Counted from the stretch's first letter, positions 1 to 12,240 are shown. The stretch: 64,000 bases of DNA from Dryomyza anilis (GCA_951804985.1 OX638133.1:68330367-68394366); one strand, 5' to 3'. Made by a program: numbers and translations. The notes: generated from the sequence alone by a model not told the origin.

Positions 1-831
1 TAATGTGTGCAAAATATTAGACCTTCATATTTAGGCTTTCAGGAAAAATTGTTTTTTTTTTTAAATCGATCGGTTCGTGATCGACTTATTTGAATTCGCG
101 TTTTGGCTTCGTTTTGGAGTTTTGGTCATATAAGTCTAACGTAGGGTACTCAAATTTTGTATATTTGTACCTATACATAAGTAGTTTCCACACCAAAATA
201 TCAGAACAATTGGCGAGTACAACTAGCGGACGAAACTAATTGAAAAAAAGTTACCCATTGAGACAATGCACATTGGAATAAGGTATCGTTTACATCAACT
301 ATAACAATACTATTGTTATTTTTACTCCGATTTTAGCTACTTTTGACGACGAAACCCCTATCTAATATAGTTAGATATATATATCATTTTTTACTTAAAA
401 AATAGTTATATTAATATTGCGTGTTTTGGCTTGTGTGTGGAACCGAAACTAGAACTGGAACCATTACTGGGAACCGTATCTAAAATATTTATTTTATTTT
501 TTATAGAACCGGAACTGAAACGGAAATAAAAAATAATTTATGAACTGGAACCATTTTTTATAGAACCGGAACTGGAACCGCAGAGAATAGAATTTCGGTT
601 CTTAACACTGTCTAAAAACATTTAAAATTTTCAAATTTATATCAAAATAGTTCTTTATAAATTAAAATTTGTCTTGGCTGTTAAAATAACAATTAGGTTT
701 AAAGTTTTTAAGTTTTTTTAAGTGGTGATATTTAAAAACGCTTTTCAAATAATGATTTATGTGTTAATTGTTTATAAAAGTCTTATACAAATATTTTAAT
801 TTCGTTATAAAATGTAATATTTATGTATCAA
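1..831. other. Gene-free AT-rich stretch with GGAACC-type motif
   Basis: No exon-like reading frame or recognisable gene is seen. Bases about 438-602 carry an irregular repeat of the words ggaacc, ggaactggaacc and gaaccggaac, interspersed with AT runs, which looks like a decayed transposon end or simple repeat. The rest is unremarkable AT-rich sequence. Confidence 0.4.
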
Positions 832-833
832 TA

Positions 834-1053
834 CACCCAGAAAAAAATTCCCTCAAATCCCATTAAAATTGGTCAATAGGACAATTATTGATTTAATAGT
901 ATACAAAAAATAAAAATTTTCATATAAACTCAATGGCAATGTCATGGTATTTTCTTGTATTTAATGGTATTTTCCGATTAAAATAATAATTTGTCCTATT
1001 GAATATTTTTAATAGTAAAAAACTATTATTTATATAGTATTTTTTTCTGGGTG
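834..1053. mobile_element. Short [19 protein letters not shown] ends, TA target
   Basis: The stretch begins CACCCAGAAAAAAATTCC and ends with the reverse complement (tttttttctgggtg), with TA on both outer sides. It is 220 bp with no coding capacity, so it is a non-autonomous inverted-terminal-repeat element. A second copy, in opposite orientation, lies at 12983-13213; the subterminal text (Ccattaaaattggtcaatag and caatggcaatgtcatggta) matches. TA duplication fits the Tc1/mariner group, but the superfamily is inferred. Confidence 0.7.
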
Positions 1054-1196
1054 TATGTAAAGAAATCTTCAAAAATGAAAAAATATCATGTTCATGTCTA
1101 TATCTTTAAAACTAAACAAGATATTTTCTCAACTGAGTACTTTTTCTTTAGATCTTCTTGTAAGCTTCTATAAACTTTTTTTTTGATTTATTCATT

Positions 1197-3015
1197 CCCA
1201 AGAAACAAAACGTACCGTATACGTGCCGTTAACGGTACAGCAAATACGGGATCAGATTCCGTAAACGCACCGTATTACGGAGTCGAATACGGTACAGAGA
1301 ACGGATAAAACGTGACATCGAAAACGGTGTTCGAAACCGTTTTTCATACAGTATCGACGCACCGTTAACGTACCGTATTTTTAAAATAAAACGGAGTGTA
1401 CTTCGTAGACGACGAGTCGTTTCTGTGCCGTATACGTTCCGTATTATTGTTATAAAACGGAGTGGACTCCGTTGAGTGCATTAAAAACCATACCGTATAC
1501 GGTACGTTTTCATGCCGTGTTTTTTAAAAAATACGGAATGTTATATTTTTCACATATTTTTGCAACTTTTTCATTTTTTTGAAATAAATAAAGTCAAATA
1601 CATTATATTTTATAATTATTTTATTTAAAAGAAATGATTTTTTTTAAATATAAAAATTAATACAAAATCAACAAAAATATTAATAATAAAATTAAATAAA
1701 ACATATATTTTAAAAAATCTTAAATTTTAATAATTAAAAATGTGTCCATTGAATTACTGATTTAGCTTCGACACCTTTAAATTTCTTGAAACAAACATCT
1801 GAAAATAAAGAAAAAAAATGTATATGATTAAGATGATAATGTGCATTTGAGACTTTATATTATACACAAAAATTTTTAATTTAACACCAAGTTAAAATGA
1901 CCACGAAAACGACAAAGATTTTTATTGTGTGTAAAAAATTACCAAACGAATTAATTTGTAACTCAAATTACATTATAAAATTACCCCTTTTCCACATAAA
2001 TAAAAAATTCCACTAATGGGAAATTTGCAAAAATAGTGGCAACTATGTGCACGAAAAGAAAAAGTCCTACAAACTGGCAACAATGATAACAAATGTCATG
2101 TTTACTTACATTTATTCTTATTAATTTGATGATAAATTGAATATTGTTCAGGGCGACGCCAGGTACCAACAAAAACAGCTCCATGTTCGAGCCGCAACAA
2201 GCCTCCGCCTCCGAATTCCAAGGGACCAAAAGTAGTGAAAGGCATTGGAAGAACTTGACCATAGACAAACTTGACGATGTTTTCAAGCCACAACTCGTCT
2301 TAACGGCATGCAGAGGAGACAGAAGCCCCAGGCTCAGAATGCGCTTTCAATCCGTGCTGAGCATATTCACAAATAATTTCCGTTGTTTCTCATGCCCATA
2401 TTTCAACCCGAGCAACAATTTACTAGGCAGCTTAAATACTGCTAAGTTTCTGGTAGGATTTTGAAGAGTATATACTCGCCAGTAAAAACTAGTCAAAAAC
2501 TGGTAGGAAACTGGTAGGAATTGTTACTTGGGAATGTCCAATCCAATCATGATTATCTATAGAAATTTAGATACCGTTTATTATTTCTTTTCGAATAAAT
2601 ATTAGCACTTACATTATTTGTTGTTAAGAGTCCACATTCACATCTACTTCATAGCTTTAAATATACGTACTAAACATTTTCATATTAAGGTCTGACAATC
2701 GTAATGAAAACGGCATAAAAACGGTATATGAGGCCCGTACTTTACGGAGTATAAACGATGCAAAAATGGTGTGCTCCGTAGCAAACGGAGTTCAAACGTA
2801 TACCTCACTACGGAGAAAAAACGGCAGAAAAACGGTATGTTCGAAATACGGACTATATACGGTATATAAACGGAGTGGAATATTTTGGCATGCCGTAAAT
2901 TTTCCGTTTTCATTCAAGTATCGACGGATCCGTCTTGTATATACCGTAAACGTACCGTTACAAACGGAATTCTGATTCAGTTTGTTTACGGAGCTACGTT
3001 AAAATGTTTCTTGGG
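1197..3015. mobile_element. Element with CCGT/ACGG palindrome arrays
   Basis: The left border reads cccaagaaacaaaacg and the right border reads gtttcttggg, giving short inverted ends over 1.82 kb. Both subterminal zones (about 1205-1530 and 2695-3005) are packed with words such as ccgttaacgg, ccgtatacgg and ccgtaaacg, while the middle is ordinary AT-rich DNA plus a GC-richer block at about 2150-2430. A third array with the same terminal word lies at 60815-61198. Subterminal arrays like this usually serve as transposase binding sites; that role is inferred. The borders could instead belong to two separate elements. Confidence 0.5.
2150..2430. other. GC-richer block inside the 1197-3015 element
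   Basis: About 280 bp differ in base composition from the AT-rich surroundings and stay open on both strands (a 106-residue frame on plus, overlapping frames of 63 and 101 residues on minus). The minus frame contains FGPLEFGGGGLL, which looks like real protein rather than random translation, but I do not recognise the family. It may be a captured coding fragment or the remains of the element's own gene. Confidence 0.25.
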
Positions 3016-3340
3016 TTGTAATTATAAAGCCTCCAAGGCCAAACAAATATAATAACTAGATATTTACAATGCAAGTAAAGTACTTAAAAACTAACATAAC
3101 AATTTTATAAACATTAAAACTAATAATATCACTACAGACTTCTCTTCAAAATTTTAAGATAATATAACTCGTTTGAACAAATAGAAATTATTAAAAATAG
3201 GTCCATTAATCAACAGGAAATAAGAAAAATGCAAAAACTAAACAACAATAATCAAAACGAAAAATTAAATATAAAATAACGCAATAAGCTGCTAATGTAT
3301 AGTTTATAATTAAAACATATATTTTTAAGAACAAAGCAAC
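3016..3340. other. Gene-free stretch, possible LINE 3' tail
   Basis: AT-rich sequence directly downstream, on the minus strand, of the LINE reading frame that ends near 3344. It could be that element's 3' untranslated region. No other structure was seen. Confidence 0.3.
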
Positions 3341-3659
3341 TTACATAATGTTCTTTATAGATAAATACTGTAAAATGTTGCATTTAAATACATTGAACGA
3401 TTGCGAAAACTGTCTTAAATCAATTGGCAAGTTATTCCAATATCGGGAAGTTCTGATAACATATGATCGTTCAAACAAACCAAGGTTAATTTTTGGGTAA
3501 ATAATTTGTGGGTTTCTAGAAGAATGGGAAAAAATAAAATATTTTGTAAGATATTCAGGCGTGTGGCGCTTCGTAATTTTATGGAAGAAAAGCAACAATC
3601 TCATCTTAATATAACTTCTAAACGGAAAACTTAGAAATCTCAAAATATGAGGAGATATA

Positions 3660-4536
3660 CACCCAGAAAAAAATCATGTTAAATTGATAGTATTTCAATA
3701 GAAAAACAATAATTTATACCATTAAAATTGGTCAATAGGATGCGTCCCATTAATTCAGTAATATTGAAACTGTTAATACAATGTGTGGTTGTACCATAAA
3801 TTTTATAATGTGATATTTTAATTACAATAAGAAAGATCTATACAAATTTAATGATACGTATTTTTAATTTTATTGTATAATCGAATTAAATTTTCCTAAT
3901 AATTTATTAAAACAAAAATGTATTTTAGTTAATTTATTGTATATATTATTTTATTTAAATGTCGAAATTGATATTCGCTTTTACAACACACACATAAAAA
4001 GACACTTCTTGCTGCAAAAGGTTATAACACATTTAATGTTTGCTTTGGTTTCCAATAAATAATTGTAGTACTTGAGTCTGCAGTTATTTTTGAGTCCGTT
4101 GCCATAATAGAAGTTCGATGTATTATTTATTTTCTGTAATAAATAAAAATATAAATAAATATATAAATATAATTTATTTACATTAAATAGATTGAGTCCT
4201 TACCAATGTCGCGTTTAATAATGTAGATTGTTACAAAAAAATACATGCGACCATTTTGAGTAAACACGCAGAATGACGTACGAAACGAACATGTTTGTAT
4301 TCGTTTTATGTTTTTTTTACACCACGTATATTATAGGAGGAAACCATTAAAACAACAGTATTTATTCTATGTAAAATAATAATATTGAAATATTTAAATT
4401 TATGGTAGTGAATTTTTCAAATACTATTGAATTAATTAGAAAACTTTTGATTTAAAAAGAAAAAACTATTAATTCATGAACCATAAGATCAATGGTCGTA
4501 CCATAAAGTACTTAATGGTACATTTTCTTCTGAGTG
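3660..4536. mobile_element. 877-bp MITE inside the LINE
   Basis: It starts CACCCAGAAAAAAATCATG and ends with an imperfect inverted copy (attttcttctgagtg), with TA at both sides. A nearly full-length relative in opposite orientation is at 31030-31916, and a truncated one is at 5273-5905. Removing this element with one TA joins the flanking LINE frame in phase (Arg-Val-His then Ile-Ser-Pro on the minus strand), which confirms both the borders and the TA duplication. It has no transposase frame. Confidence 0.85.
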
Positions 4537-5044
4537 TATGAACGCGAATTTTCACATTATATAAATAACGCATTCTATTAAATAAGAAAATAATTTTCTA
4601 AATGTTGTGATAGTGATAGTGAAAAAATCTCAATGCAGTAGGTTAATACAGAGAATAACAAAGCATGAACCATCCGTTGTTTTATGTGAAGTGGCAGATA
4701 CAAATTTAAGTTATATAACTTCCTTAATTTGAAATTTTTTCTTGAACTAAGATTATTTATATGATAGTCAAAAGTAAGTTTATTATCAATATAAACACCT
4801 AAACATTTCATATTCTCTACAAAAGGTATATTAACATTATTAACTTTTATAGGGATATTTACATTAGCCGTCATAGGTTTGGTAAACATAACCGCTTTTG
4901 TTTTGCTTAAGTTTATATTCAAGCAATTTGAAAGCATCAAATTGCATATATTGGACATATTGTAATCATTCAAGGCTACAAACATATCCAAAAACTGATG
5001 ATCTCCGGAGAATAAGATCTGTATATCATCAGCATAAATTAATG

Positions 5045-5070
5045 GTTGGCATACATTAATGTATGCCAAC
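5045..5070. repeat. 24-bp perfect palindrome in LINE frame
   Basis: ttggcatacatt is followed directly by aatgtatgccaa, a gapless inverted repeat. It falls between the LINE reading frames for CLDLVG and PLIYADD and shifts the frame. It looks like a small templated insertion rather than an ancestral part of the element. Confidence 0.7.
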
Positions 5071-5272
5071 CAAATCCAAACACTCCACAAAATCGTTTAT
5101 ATAAAACATAAATAATATGGGACCCAAAACTGAACCCTGTGGAACACCACTTATGACATTTAATATTTCTGATGTAACGTTATTACAACTAACAAATTGT
5201 TTGCGATCGCTAAGGTATGAATTTATGAGGTTATATGAAATGCGTGAGAAATTTGTGTACAACTTTTGTATA

Positions 5273-5905
5273 CACTCAGAAGAAAATGTACCATTAAGTA
5301 CTTTATGGTACGACCATTGATCTTATGGTTCATGTATTAATAGTTTTTTTTTTTAAATCAAAAGTTTTTAATTAATTCAATAGGATTTGAAAAATTCACT
5401 ACCATAAATTTAAATATTTCAATATAGTTATTTTAATTAAAATAAATACTGTTGTTTTAATGGCTTCCTCCTATAATAATAAACGTGGTATAAAAAAACA
5501 TAAAACGAATACAAATATGTTTGTATTCTACGTCATTCTGCATTTTTACTCAAAATGGTCGCATGTATTTTTTTGTAATAATCTACATTATTAAACGCGA
5601 CATTGGTAAGGACTCAATGTATTTAATCTAAATTATGGCAACGGTCTCAAAAATAACTGCAGACTCAAGTACTACAATCAATTATTGGAAGCCAAAGCAA
5701 ACATTAAATGTTTTATAATATTTTGCAGCAAGAAGTGTCTTTTTATGTGTTTGTTGTAAAAGTGAATATCAATTTCGACATTTAAATAAAATAGATTATA
5801 CAATAAATTAACTAAAATACATTTTTGTTTTAATAAATTATTAGGAAAATATAATTCTACTTTACCATAAAATTAATAATACGTATCATTGAATTTGAAT
5901 AGATC
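5273..5905. mobile_element. Truncated copy of the 880-bp MITE family
   Basis: The left end begins CACTCAGAAGAAAATGTACC after a TA, and the body follows the 31030-31916 copy (including tactcaaaatggtcgcatg and taaacgcgacattggtaagg) until about 5905, where the similarity stops before the far terminal repeat. It adjoins the 5' side of the LINE fragment. Confidence 0.7.
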
Positions 5906-6062
5906 TAGAAATAACTCAAAGTATTATCTCAGGAATCTAGATGTTAACAAACATATTTTATTTCTATAAAATCGAGAAATCTTTTATGAATATCCATTTT
6001 AAATTCCATCTGTGTGGCATATTTGCAATTAATTTATTGCTAAAATTGGAATCGTTCCAATC

Positions 6063-6495
6063 ATGGTTGAAGTATATACAGGTTAAGTCACCTTTCAAAA
6101 TTCAGGCGCCATTTACTTTTTTTTGAAAACTGTTTGAAAGTCTCAACATTTGTTTACGAAAAATTTAAAACAGAACATCAATGCTTTGTTTACAAATTCA
6201 TAAAAAAATTGAAACTCAAAATTTGAAACTAAATAAATTTCAACATTTTAGCAATTTTCAAGCTGCCTATGGACTCCAGAAGAACATCGTAGTTAATAAC
6301 AAAAGTGAAAAAGTGAATTTGTGGTGTGAAAGTTGAATAAATTAGCCAAATTAAAGTGCAAAAAACATAACCTTGAAATAAAGTTTAAATTGACAATTAA
6401 ATGTTGTATTTTTTAAATTTTCTTATTGACATTCTTAGCATAGTGTATGCCAACTAACTGTCTAGATGAACTAACCTGTATATACTTCAACCATG
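6063..6495. mobile_element. MITE with TGGTTGAAGTATATACAGG ends
   Basis: The left end carries atggttgaagtatatacagg followed by tta; the right end carries the reverse complement, about 430 bp away. The same terminal word, followed by similar subterminal text (ttagttggcata, gaatgtcaataa), occurs alone at 63233-63330. No coding frame. Confidence 0.65.
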
Positions 6496-7127
6496 GTTCC
6501 AATTTACTATTTCGTTAATATCTTCATTTTTAAATGATCACAATTGTATATAAAATTTAGGTCACTACATCCAGATATATCATTAAATTAATTGGCTTTA
6601 CATAAGGACCTATGTTGGCTAACACGTTTTTAATGACGGATGACGGCTAAATCTATTTATTGCTGACTATTAAATGATTTTTTTTTCTTTTCATTGTATA
6701 TGAGGAAACTTTCATTCATATTCACTTTTAAAATTTTGGATACCAGCTCATATAATTGTTTCGATTTAGTGCTTTATAAATTCTTAAATTTTCAAAAAAA
6801 AAAAATCGTAGTCCATAACTCGAAAAATATACGGAAATCAATAAAATCAAAAAAAGGCAAAAAATCATAAATTTGGATAAAAAATCAGGATTTTTTTTTG
6901 ATTGTGTACTTGATGCGTTTCTAATTAGTTGCACCCTGAATTTTTTAATAGAATGAAAAACACCAGAATTTGAATACTTTTTCAACAAAAGTATTCGATA
7001 TCGATACCCGTACAAATACCGAATACAAAGTATTGGGTACCCATAAAAAAGCCATCACTAAAAAAAAAGCAATATATAAAAAGCCATCCCAAACAATTCT
7101 TCCCATATAAAATAATGAACGTAAAAA
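6496..7127. promoter_or_regulatory. Upstream region of the DUF4806 gene
   Basis: About 630 bp without a gene. Bases 6979-7060 contain inverted words around a repeated gtattcg / cgaatac core and gggtaccc, probably a decayed transposon tip. The proximal 60 bp before the start codon at 7128 are AT-rich; no clear TATA or initiator element can be singled out. Confidence 0.3.
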
Positions 7128-10100
7128 ATGGATGTTTGGACTAAATATAAAGGTAAGTTGTTACATACTTGTATATGTTCTTATTATATATGAATAAAAT
7201 AAACAAATTCTTTTCATAGAATACCCTTATATGCTGGTAGAGTTTTTAGAAGGCAACCGACAAATTGAAGCTGTATTGACAATATGGACATTCTTCGAGA
7301 GGTCCACAAACAGCGTGCAAGCATTTTTTCCAGCACCACCATACACTAATGATTTGAAAGCGAAGTTAAAACGGATGCTCAAACAAAAGCGGCCATTCAG
7401 TGTGGAGTGGGATGCATCTGACATCAAACTACTTGCATGCGCTAGTAAGTTTATTCTCCTTAAAAATTAGTCGTTTAAAACAACAAAAAAAACTTCGAAG
7501 TTACAGCAATTGTAAAATATATGAAGTTAAAAATGTAAAGTAATGGTTGTTTTTTGTTAGTTCGAAATGGACATACGTCAATCTTTGTTCCAATCCCGAA
7601 GTAATTTGTCAATCCCGGGATTAATTCCGAATTATTGAAATTTATATTATAACTTTGTTTTCATGTTCGTAAACTTTTAACAATAGTTATAACTTTATAG
7701 CACAATGAGACTCGGAAATATGGTGAATTGAGAAAATCTTTTCATTATAACGCATATCAGATTCTGATAATCAAAATCTATCCCTGGTACTCAAGAAGTA
7801 AAGTTTATACATACAGCTTTGTGAAAAATAATAGCATTAGATATCCTTACATGATAACAATCACTTATCTTTATATGTATTGAAAAAAATAATGAAAATA
7901 TGATGCAAATTTTAGAAATTAGTTTTAATTTATATGCAGATTATTTCATTGTCAAAGATACTAATTTTCTCCGGGATCAGGGAAACTCATAACAGCATAT
8001 TATTTTTATTGAACGTTATCAAGTTGTGATTGTAATGAAACTATGTAAGTACTTATTGCCAACGAAATTTTACTCACGGGAATCCAAGTTTATATTTTAA
8101 AGTGTGTAGATTGATATTTATGGCTTCTAAACGTAAGAAAACTTGATTTAGTCAGATATAAGTATAAATTTAATGATAAAAAATCGAAAAAACCACCGAG
8201 CGGATCTATTAAGACCTGAATTTTTTTCCTCCAACTTATCATACAAATATCCTACATTTCATGCATGATTCTTATTTCTTTTAAATACTAAAACTTCATA
8301 CGATGTTACAATGAGAAGTTAAGAGGAAGCATGAGGTCTGCTCTCAAAACATGGTATTTTTGAAAGGAAATAATATTGTGTATTCTTCTTTTTTTTTTTA
8401 AACACAAGTTTTACAGTTCGACATACCATGCAACATCATCTTCTTTTAGTTTTTGAATGAACAACATAATTCAAATTTAAAAATTTAAATTCATTTATTT
8501 CTGCTTAAGAATAACGATTTTTGTATTTATATATATTTTTTTTTACTCAAAAATAAAATAAATCACACAGCCCTAATATTAACAAATTATTTTAAATCTA
8601 AAATAATAAAAAATGTGCGATATCGGTGTTTTCAGATTCTTACACACAAGCTCTAAGTAAGCTTCAGTTGCTACGAAAAAGAGCATACGCTTTTACGCCC
8701 GTGGATGACGAGGATGAAGAACTTTCTTATGAAATTGAAAAAATTCAACAGGCAAGAGAAAAATGGGAAGATGCTACGTCGTCTTACGGAACAATTAATG
8801 ACGAACGTAAACAACATATTTAAACTATTTTTAACATTTAAATTTTCTCACAAAATTTTAATAATTAATGAATAATAAATAAAAATAATATTAATTTTTA
8901 ACAATTCTTAATAAAAATTTCAAGTTTTACTATTAATCATTATAAATTATATGAGAAATTTAAAATCAGTAATTGCCGATTTTGCAGCATAAGTTCAAAA
9001 AAGTATTATGCATAAAAATTAATAAAAATTCAAGAAAAAGACGATGAAAATTAATGCAATTTCATAAAATAATTTCTTGTTCTTATTCTGCAAAACTACC
9101 ACAAAAGAACATTATCAAATTTTTCAAAGCACACTGTATTTATACTGTTTATAGATTCATACACACAAAATCACATAAAAGGTGCGTCTGCGACCGCTGA
9201 TGATGAAGTGGAGAACTCGGAGGAGGAAGAACTTGTTTCTCAAATAGTTATAAAAAACCAACGGCCCAAGCGCAAATTGGAAAATGAGGATTCTGGACCA
9301 ATTAACGTGGAACGTAAATAACAATAAAATTTTTCATCAAACATTTATATTTGCTCAATAAATTTTCAAAATTCTCATAAAGGTCCTATTCTGACACGAG
9401 TCACAACTTCAATTTGGTCAGAATTTTCACTATTTTGTATTAGGTCAAATTTAAATTTTCTGTGTTTATTGACGCAAAAGTTTCAATCAGTTGTTAATAT
9501 TCGCTGTAATAGGACGGTTAATCAAAATAAAAAAAAATATATATGTATATTTGGTTATTTTTAAAATTTATTAATCCAATTTATTGCAGTACCCGATATA
9601 AAAGTACATAAAATACGCAAATATGAAAAGAAGACCACCCAACAGAACCGCATTAAGGCTCACGTACCATCATCTATTTTGCCGGATAAGGATCCACTTA
9701 TATCAGTTCCTGTAACAGAAGGCCAAGAGGTGAACTCGACAAACGCCAGCACAGAAAAAACAGGTGAGGGAAGCAGGACTGGAAAAATCCGGACTTTTGG
9801 GCTATTTTCTAAATATTCTAAACATGAATTAATTTAAACTTTTTATAAAATATGAGCCTGTTCACAGTTTAGTCGTTTTCAAATAGTGTAAGCTTCTATT
9901 TTTCGAATTCCGACCAGAAGTTATACATTTGTCAAATCACAGCCACATTTTATGTTTCGTATGCAATTTTATATATGATCCAGAGCATAAGTCTTTGTAA
10001 CTACTTTTAATATCATTTATTTTTAATAGCATTTAAATGTTTTGGTGACTTTTTTTAAGATTTATTATAAAATTATTTCATAATAATTAATTGCATATTT

Positions 10101-11295
10101 GTAATTTATTTAAGATAATTGGTACAATAATTGACTTATTGATTGGTATTAATTACTTTTTATTTGTAGATAACACAATTCAACTTATTAGCAGAATTGC
10201 TACAAACATTACTCACGAATTAAATGCAGCTGGAGTGGAAACGATAACACAAGGTAATATTATTTCTTTGTTTTACGTGTGCTAAATATACGTCTGTCCG
10301 TCTGTATGTATTTAGTACAGTTGTTAAAAATGGTTTAAATTGATATCTGATTTTATACTATTCTGTAATTTAAACTAAAAAAGTTCCTTAGTAACCATAT
10401 AAATCTATATTTTTTTAATAAATGAAAACAACGAATCAAAATGCAAACAATTTACAAATCAAGTGACAAATCAATGAATTGCAAATGTTTAGAAAATATA
10501 TTAGATTTTATTTAACATATTTTTTACAGATTGCGTAAAATCCATCCTGCAAGGTGTTAATGGAATTGTGGAATATCACGTTGCCAATATGCGTATGGAG
10601 CTGTGTCAAGATTTAGTTGAAATCAAAAATTCAATTAAAACAGGGATGCCAAATATTGAAAATTGTGGCAATTTGAAACACTTTTGCAACAAATACAACT
10701 TATCAATGCCATTTTCATCTAAAGATGAATTCGAAATATTTAATGATAAACTGAAAAATAGTGTATTTTTAAATGATTTTGTAAGTATTCTCAATGGGGA
10801 TTGGAATCTTTACTTTAGGTGTTTTGATATCCGTTACCCTAATAGAATTCGATATGGTTTCAATCCTTGCCTCTTAGATTAATCAGTTTCATTATATATT
10901 TAAACAAAAATATGTATTTAAAATTTAGATTTTGTCGTTGTCCAGTTTGTATGGCAGTAATAGATCGTTGACCAAAAATTTGACTTGCATTATTCGTTCG
11001 ATATTAACTCGAGACGTGGCGCTCACATACACGGCGAAAAAGAAGGTACGCGACAAGGATGTTTTTTCGCTATGTCGTTTTGCGCAGTGCATTTCAGGTA
11101 ATTTATACACAACTAATTTCAACTGAAAAGCTTTACACTTTTACATTGTTTCATTTAGATTTTATTCGAACTAATAATGATGGTCTGGGCACATTACCGT
11201 GGCAAATCAAATTTGAACGAGCATTATCAACAGTACTCACCAATTCCAAAGATTGGGATGGTATGCGTAAAAAAAAATTTAAATATGAAGCGTAG
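7128..11295 (+). CDS. DUF4806-type protein, nine exons
   Basis: Exons 7128-7152, 7220-7444, 8636-8806, 9155-9313, 9590-9763, 10170-10253, 10530-10780, 10929-11097 and 11159-11295 join to 464 codons with no stop; every junction is GT/AG and phases match. The N terminus (MDVWTKYKEYPYMLVEFLEG) is the globular leader common in this arthropod family. Exons 3-5 encode an acidic, then Lys/Arg-rich linker. Exons 7-9 encode the DUF4806-like domain (about residues 310-450), recognisable by FEIFNDKLKNSVFLNDF, then LSSLYGSNRSLTKNLTCIIRSIL and LTYTAKKKVRDKDVF. The function of DUF4806 proteins is not established; a nuclear role is possible from the basic linker but is inference. The start has an A-rich context and the ATG at 7114 is out of frame. 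An ATTAAA lies at 11322. Confidence is high for the exons and moderate for the family name. Confidence 0.85.
7445..8635. other. Intron 2 of the DUF4806 gene
   Basis: This 1.19-kb intron is AT-rich with no nested gene. Near its 3' end, about 8563-8577, sits atcacacagccctaa, the terminal word of the hAT-like MITE at 29521-29926, so a fragment of that family lies here. Confidence 0.5.
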
Positions 11296-11786
11296 TCGAC
11301 ATTAACGCAATACTTTTTTGAATTAAATATTTTTATTTCAAAGAAATGTTTCTGTAGATATATTTGTATTTTTTTAACTTGAAATAATTTAAAATATAAA
11401 ATATACCCTGTATATTATATACACGAAGTTCCTGACTCAGCGGATTCACAATTCGGTCATTGACAGCATCACAACGAAATTTCAAACACCTATCGGCAGG
11501 GACGATACATGGAGTCAAATTGCCGCTATGTGTCGTTATATTCTGTATTTAATCTAAATTTAAGGCTTTAGAATCTGTTTTGTTAAAATCAAATTGCTTG
11601 ATTGATCTGAAGCAAACATGGCCAACAAAAATCGAATTTTTGGTAGCATAAAAAACTCCCTTTGTGGTAAGTCACACAAAAATTACTAAATATTGGACTC
11701 TATCGATGAGAGAGAAAAGTTCTCCGTAAAAATCTATCTGCTTTGCTAACGAATATCGGAGCAGGATAAACCATACTCAAGGGTAT
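11296..11786. other. DUF4806 3' flank
   Basis: This contains an ATTAAA hexamer at 11322-11327 that could end the transcript. The remainder is AT-rich, with no further gene seen. Confidence 0.35.
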
Positions 11787-11886
11787 CAAAATTCATTCAC
11801 TTCGCAGAAGGTACTTGGGTCGAGACTCGAAGGTAGACAGTGTAGAAGAGGACGTCAAATTCTGAGTTGGCTTTTTGTCAGTGGCA

Positions 11887-11942
<56 letters not shown>

Positions 11943-12040
11943 AAATTCATTCACTTCGCAGAAGGTACTTGGGTCGAGACTCGAAGGTAGACAGTGTAGA
12001 AGAGGACGTCAAATTCTGAGTTGGCTTTTTGTCAGTGGCA

Positions 12041-12042
<2 letters not shown>
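11787..12042. repeat. 103-bp direct duplication around (TA)n
   Basis: The unit from atcaaaattcattcacttcg through gtcagtggcaaaca occurs at about 11787-11889 and again at about 11940-12043, separated by about 50 bp of pure TA repeat. The copies are near-identical, so the duplication is recent or recently homogenised. Confidence 0.8.
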
Positions 12043-12110
<68 letters not shown>

Positions 12111-12240
12111 GACCAATGCGTTCTTATTGTCGTCCAAAATTATATATTATATATTTATATATATATATATATATATATTCGACCATTGCGTTCTTATTGT
12201 CGTACAAATTTTTTTTTAACAAATGTCGGATATATATATT
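12042..12240. repeat. (TA)n microsatellite with duplicated insert
   Basis: Long TA runs alternate with two copies of a segment containing ttcgacca(a/t)tgcgttcttattgtcgt. Short frames reading Ile-Tyr repeats here come from the microsatellite and are not genes. Confidence 0.8.

Larger units (their letters stand above)
3341..5271 (-). mobile_element. Jockey/CR1-like LINE fragment, interrupted
   Basis: Two minus-strand stretches of one non-LTR retrotransposon ORF2 are visible. 5262-4540 holds the reverse transcriptase core with GVPQGSVLGPILF and the catalytic YADD box (LIYADDIQI), followed by KTKAVMF and LGVYIDNKLTF, typical of this family. 3657-3341 holds the C-terminal motif with RSYVIRTSRYWNNLP and FKCNILQYL. 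The halves are separated by a MITE at 3660-4536. The 5' end (endonuclease, ORF1) is absent; the upstream border is another MITE at 5273. A frame break at a 24-bp palindrome near 5045-5070 and stop codons make it inactive. Clade assignment is by motif only. Confidence 0.8.

Noticed and set aside
10568..10882. Stand-alone 104-residue gene
   Set aside because: It is exon 7 of the DUF4806 gene reading into its intron; the donor GTAAGT at 10781 and the phase match with exon 8 give a conserved continuation.
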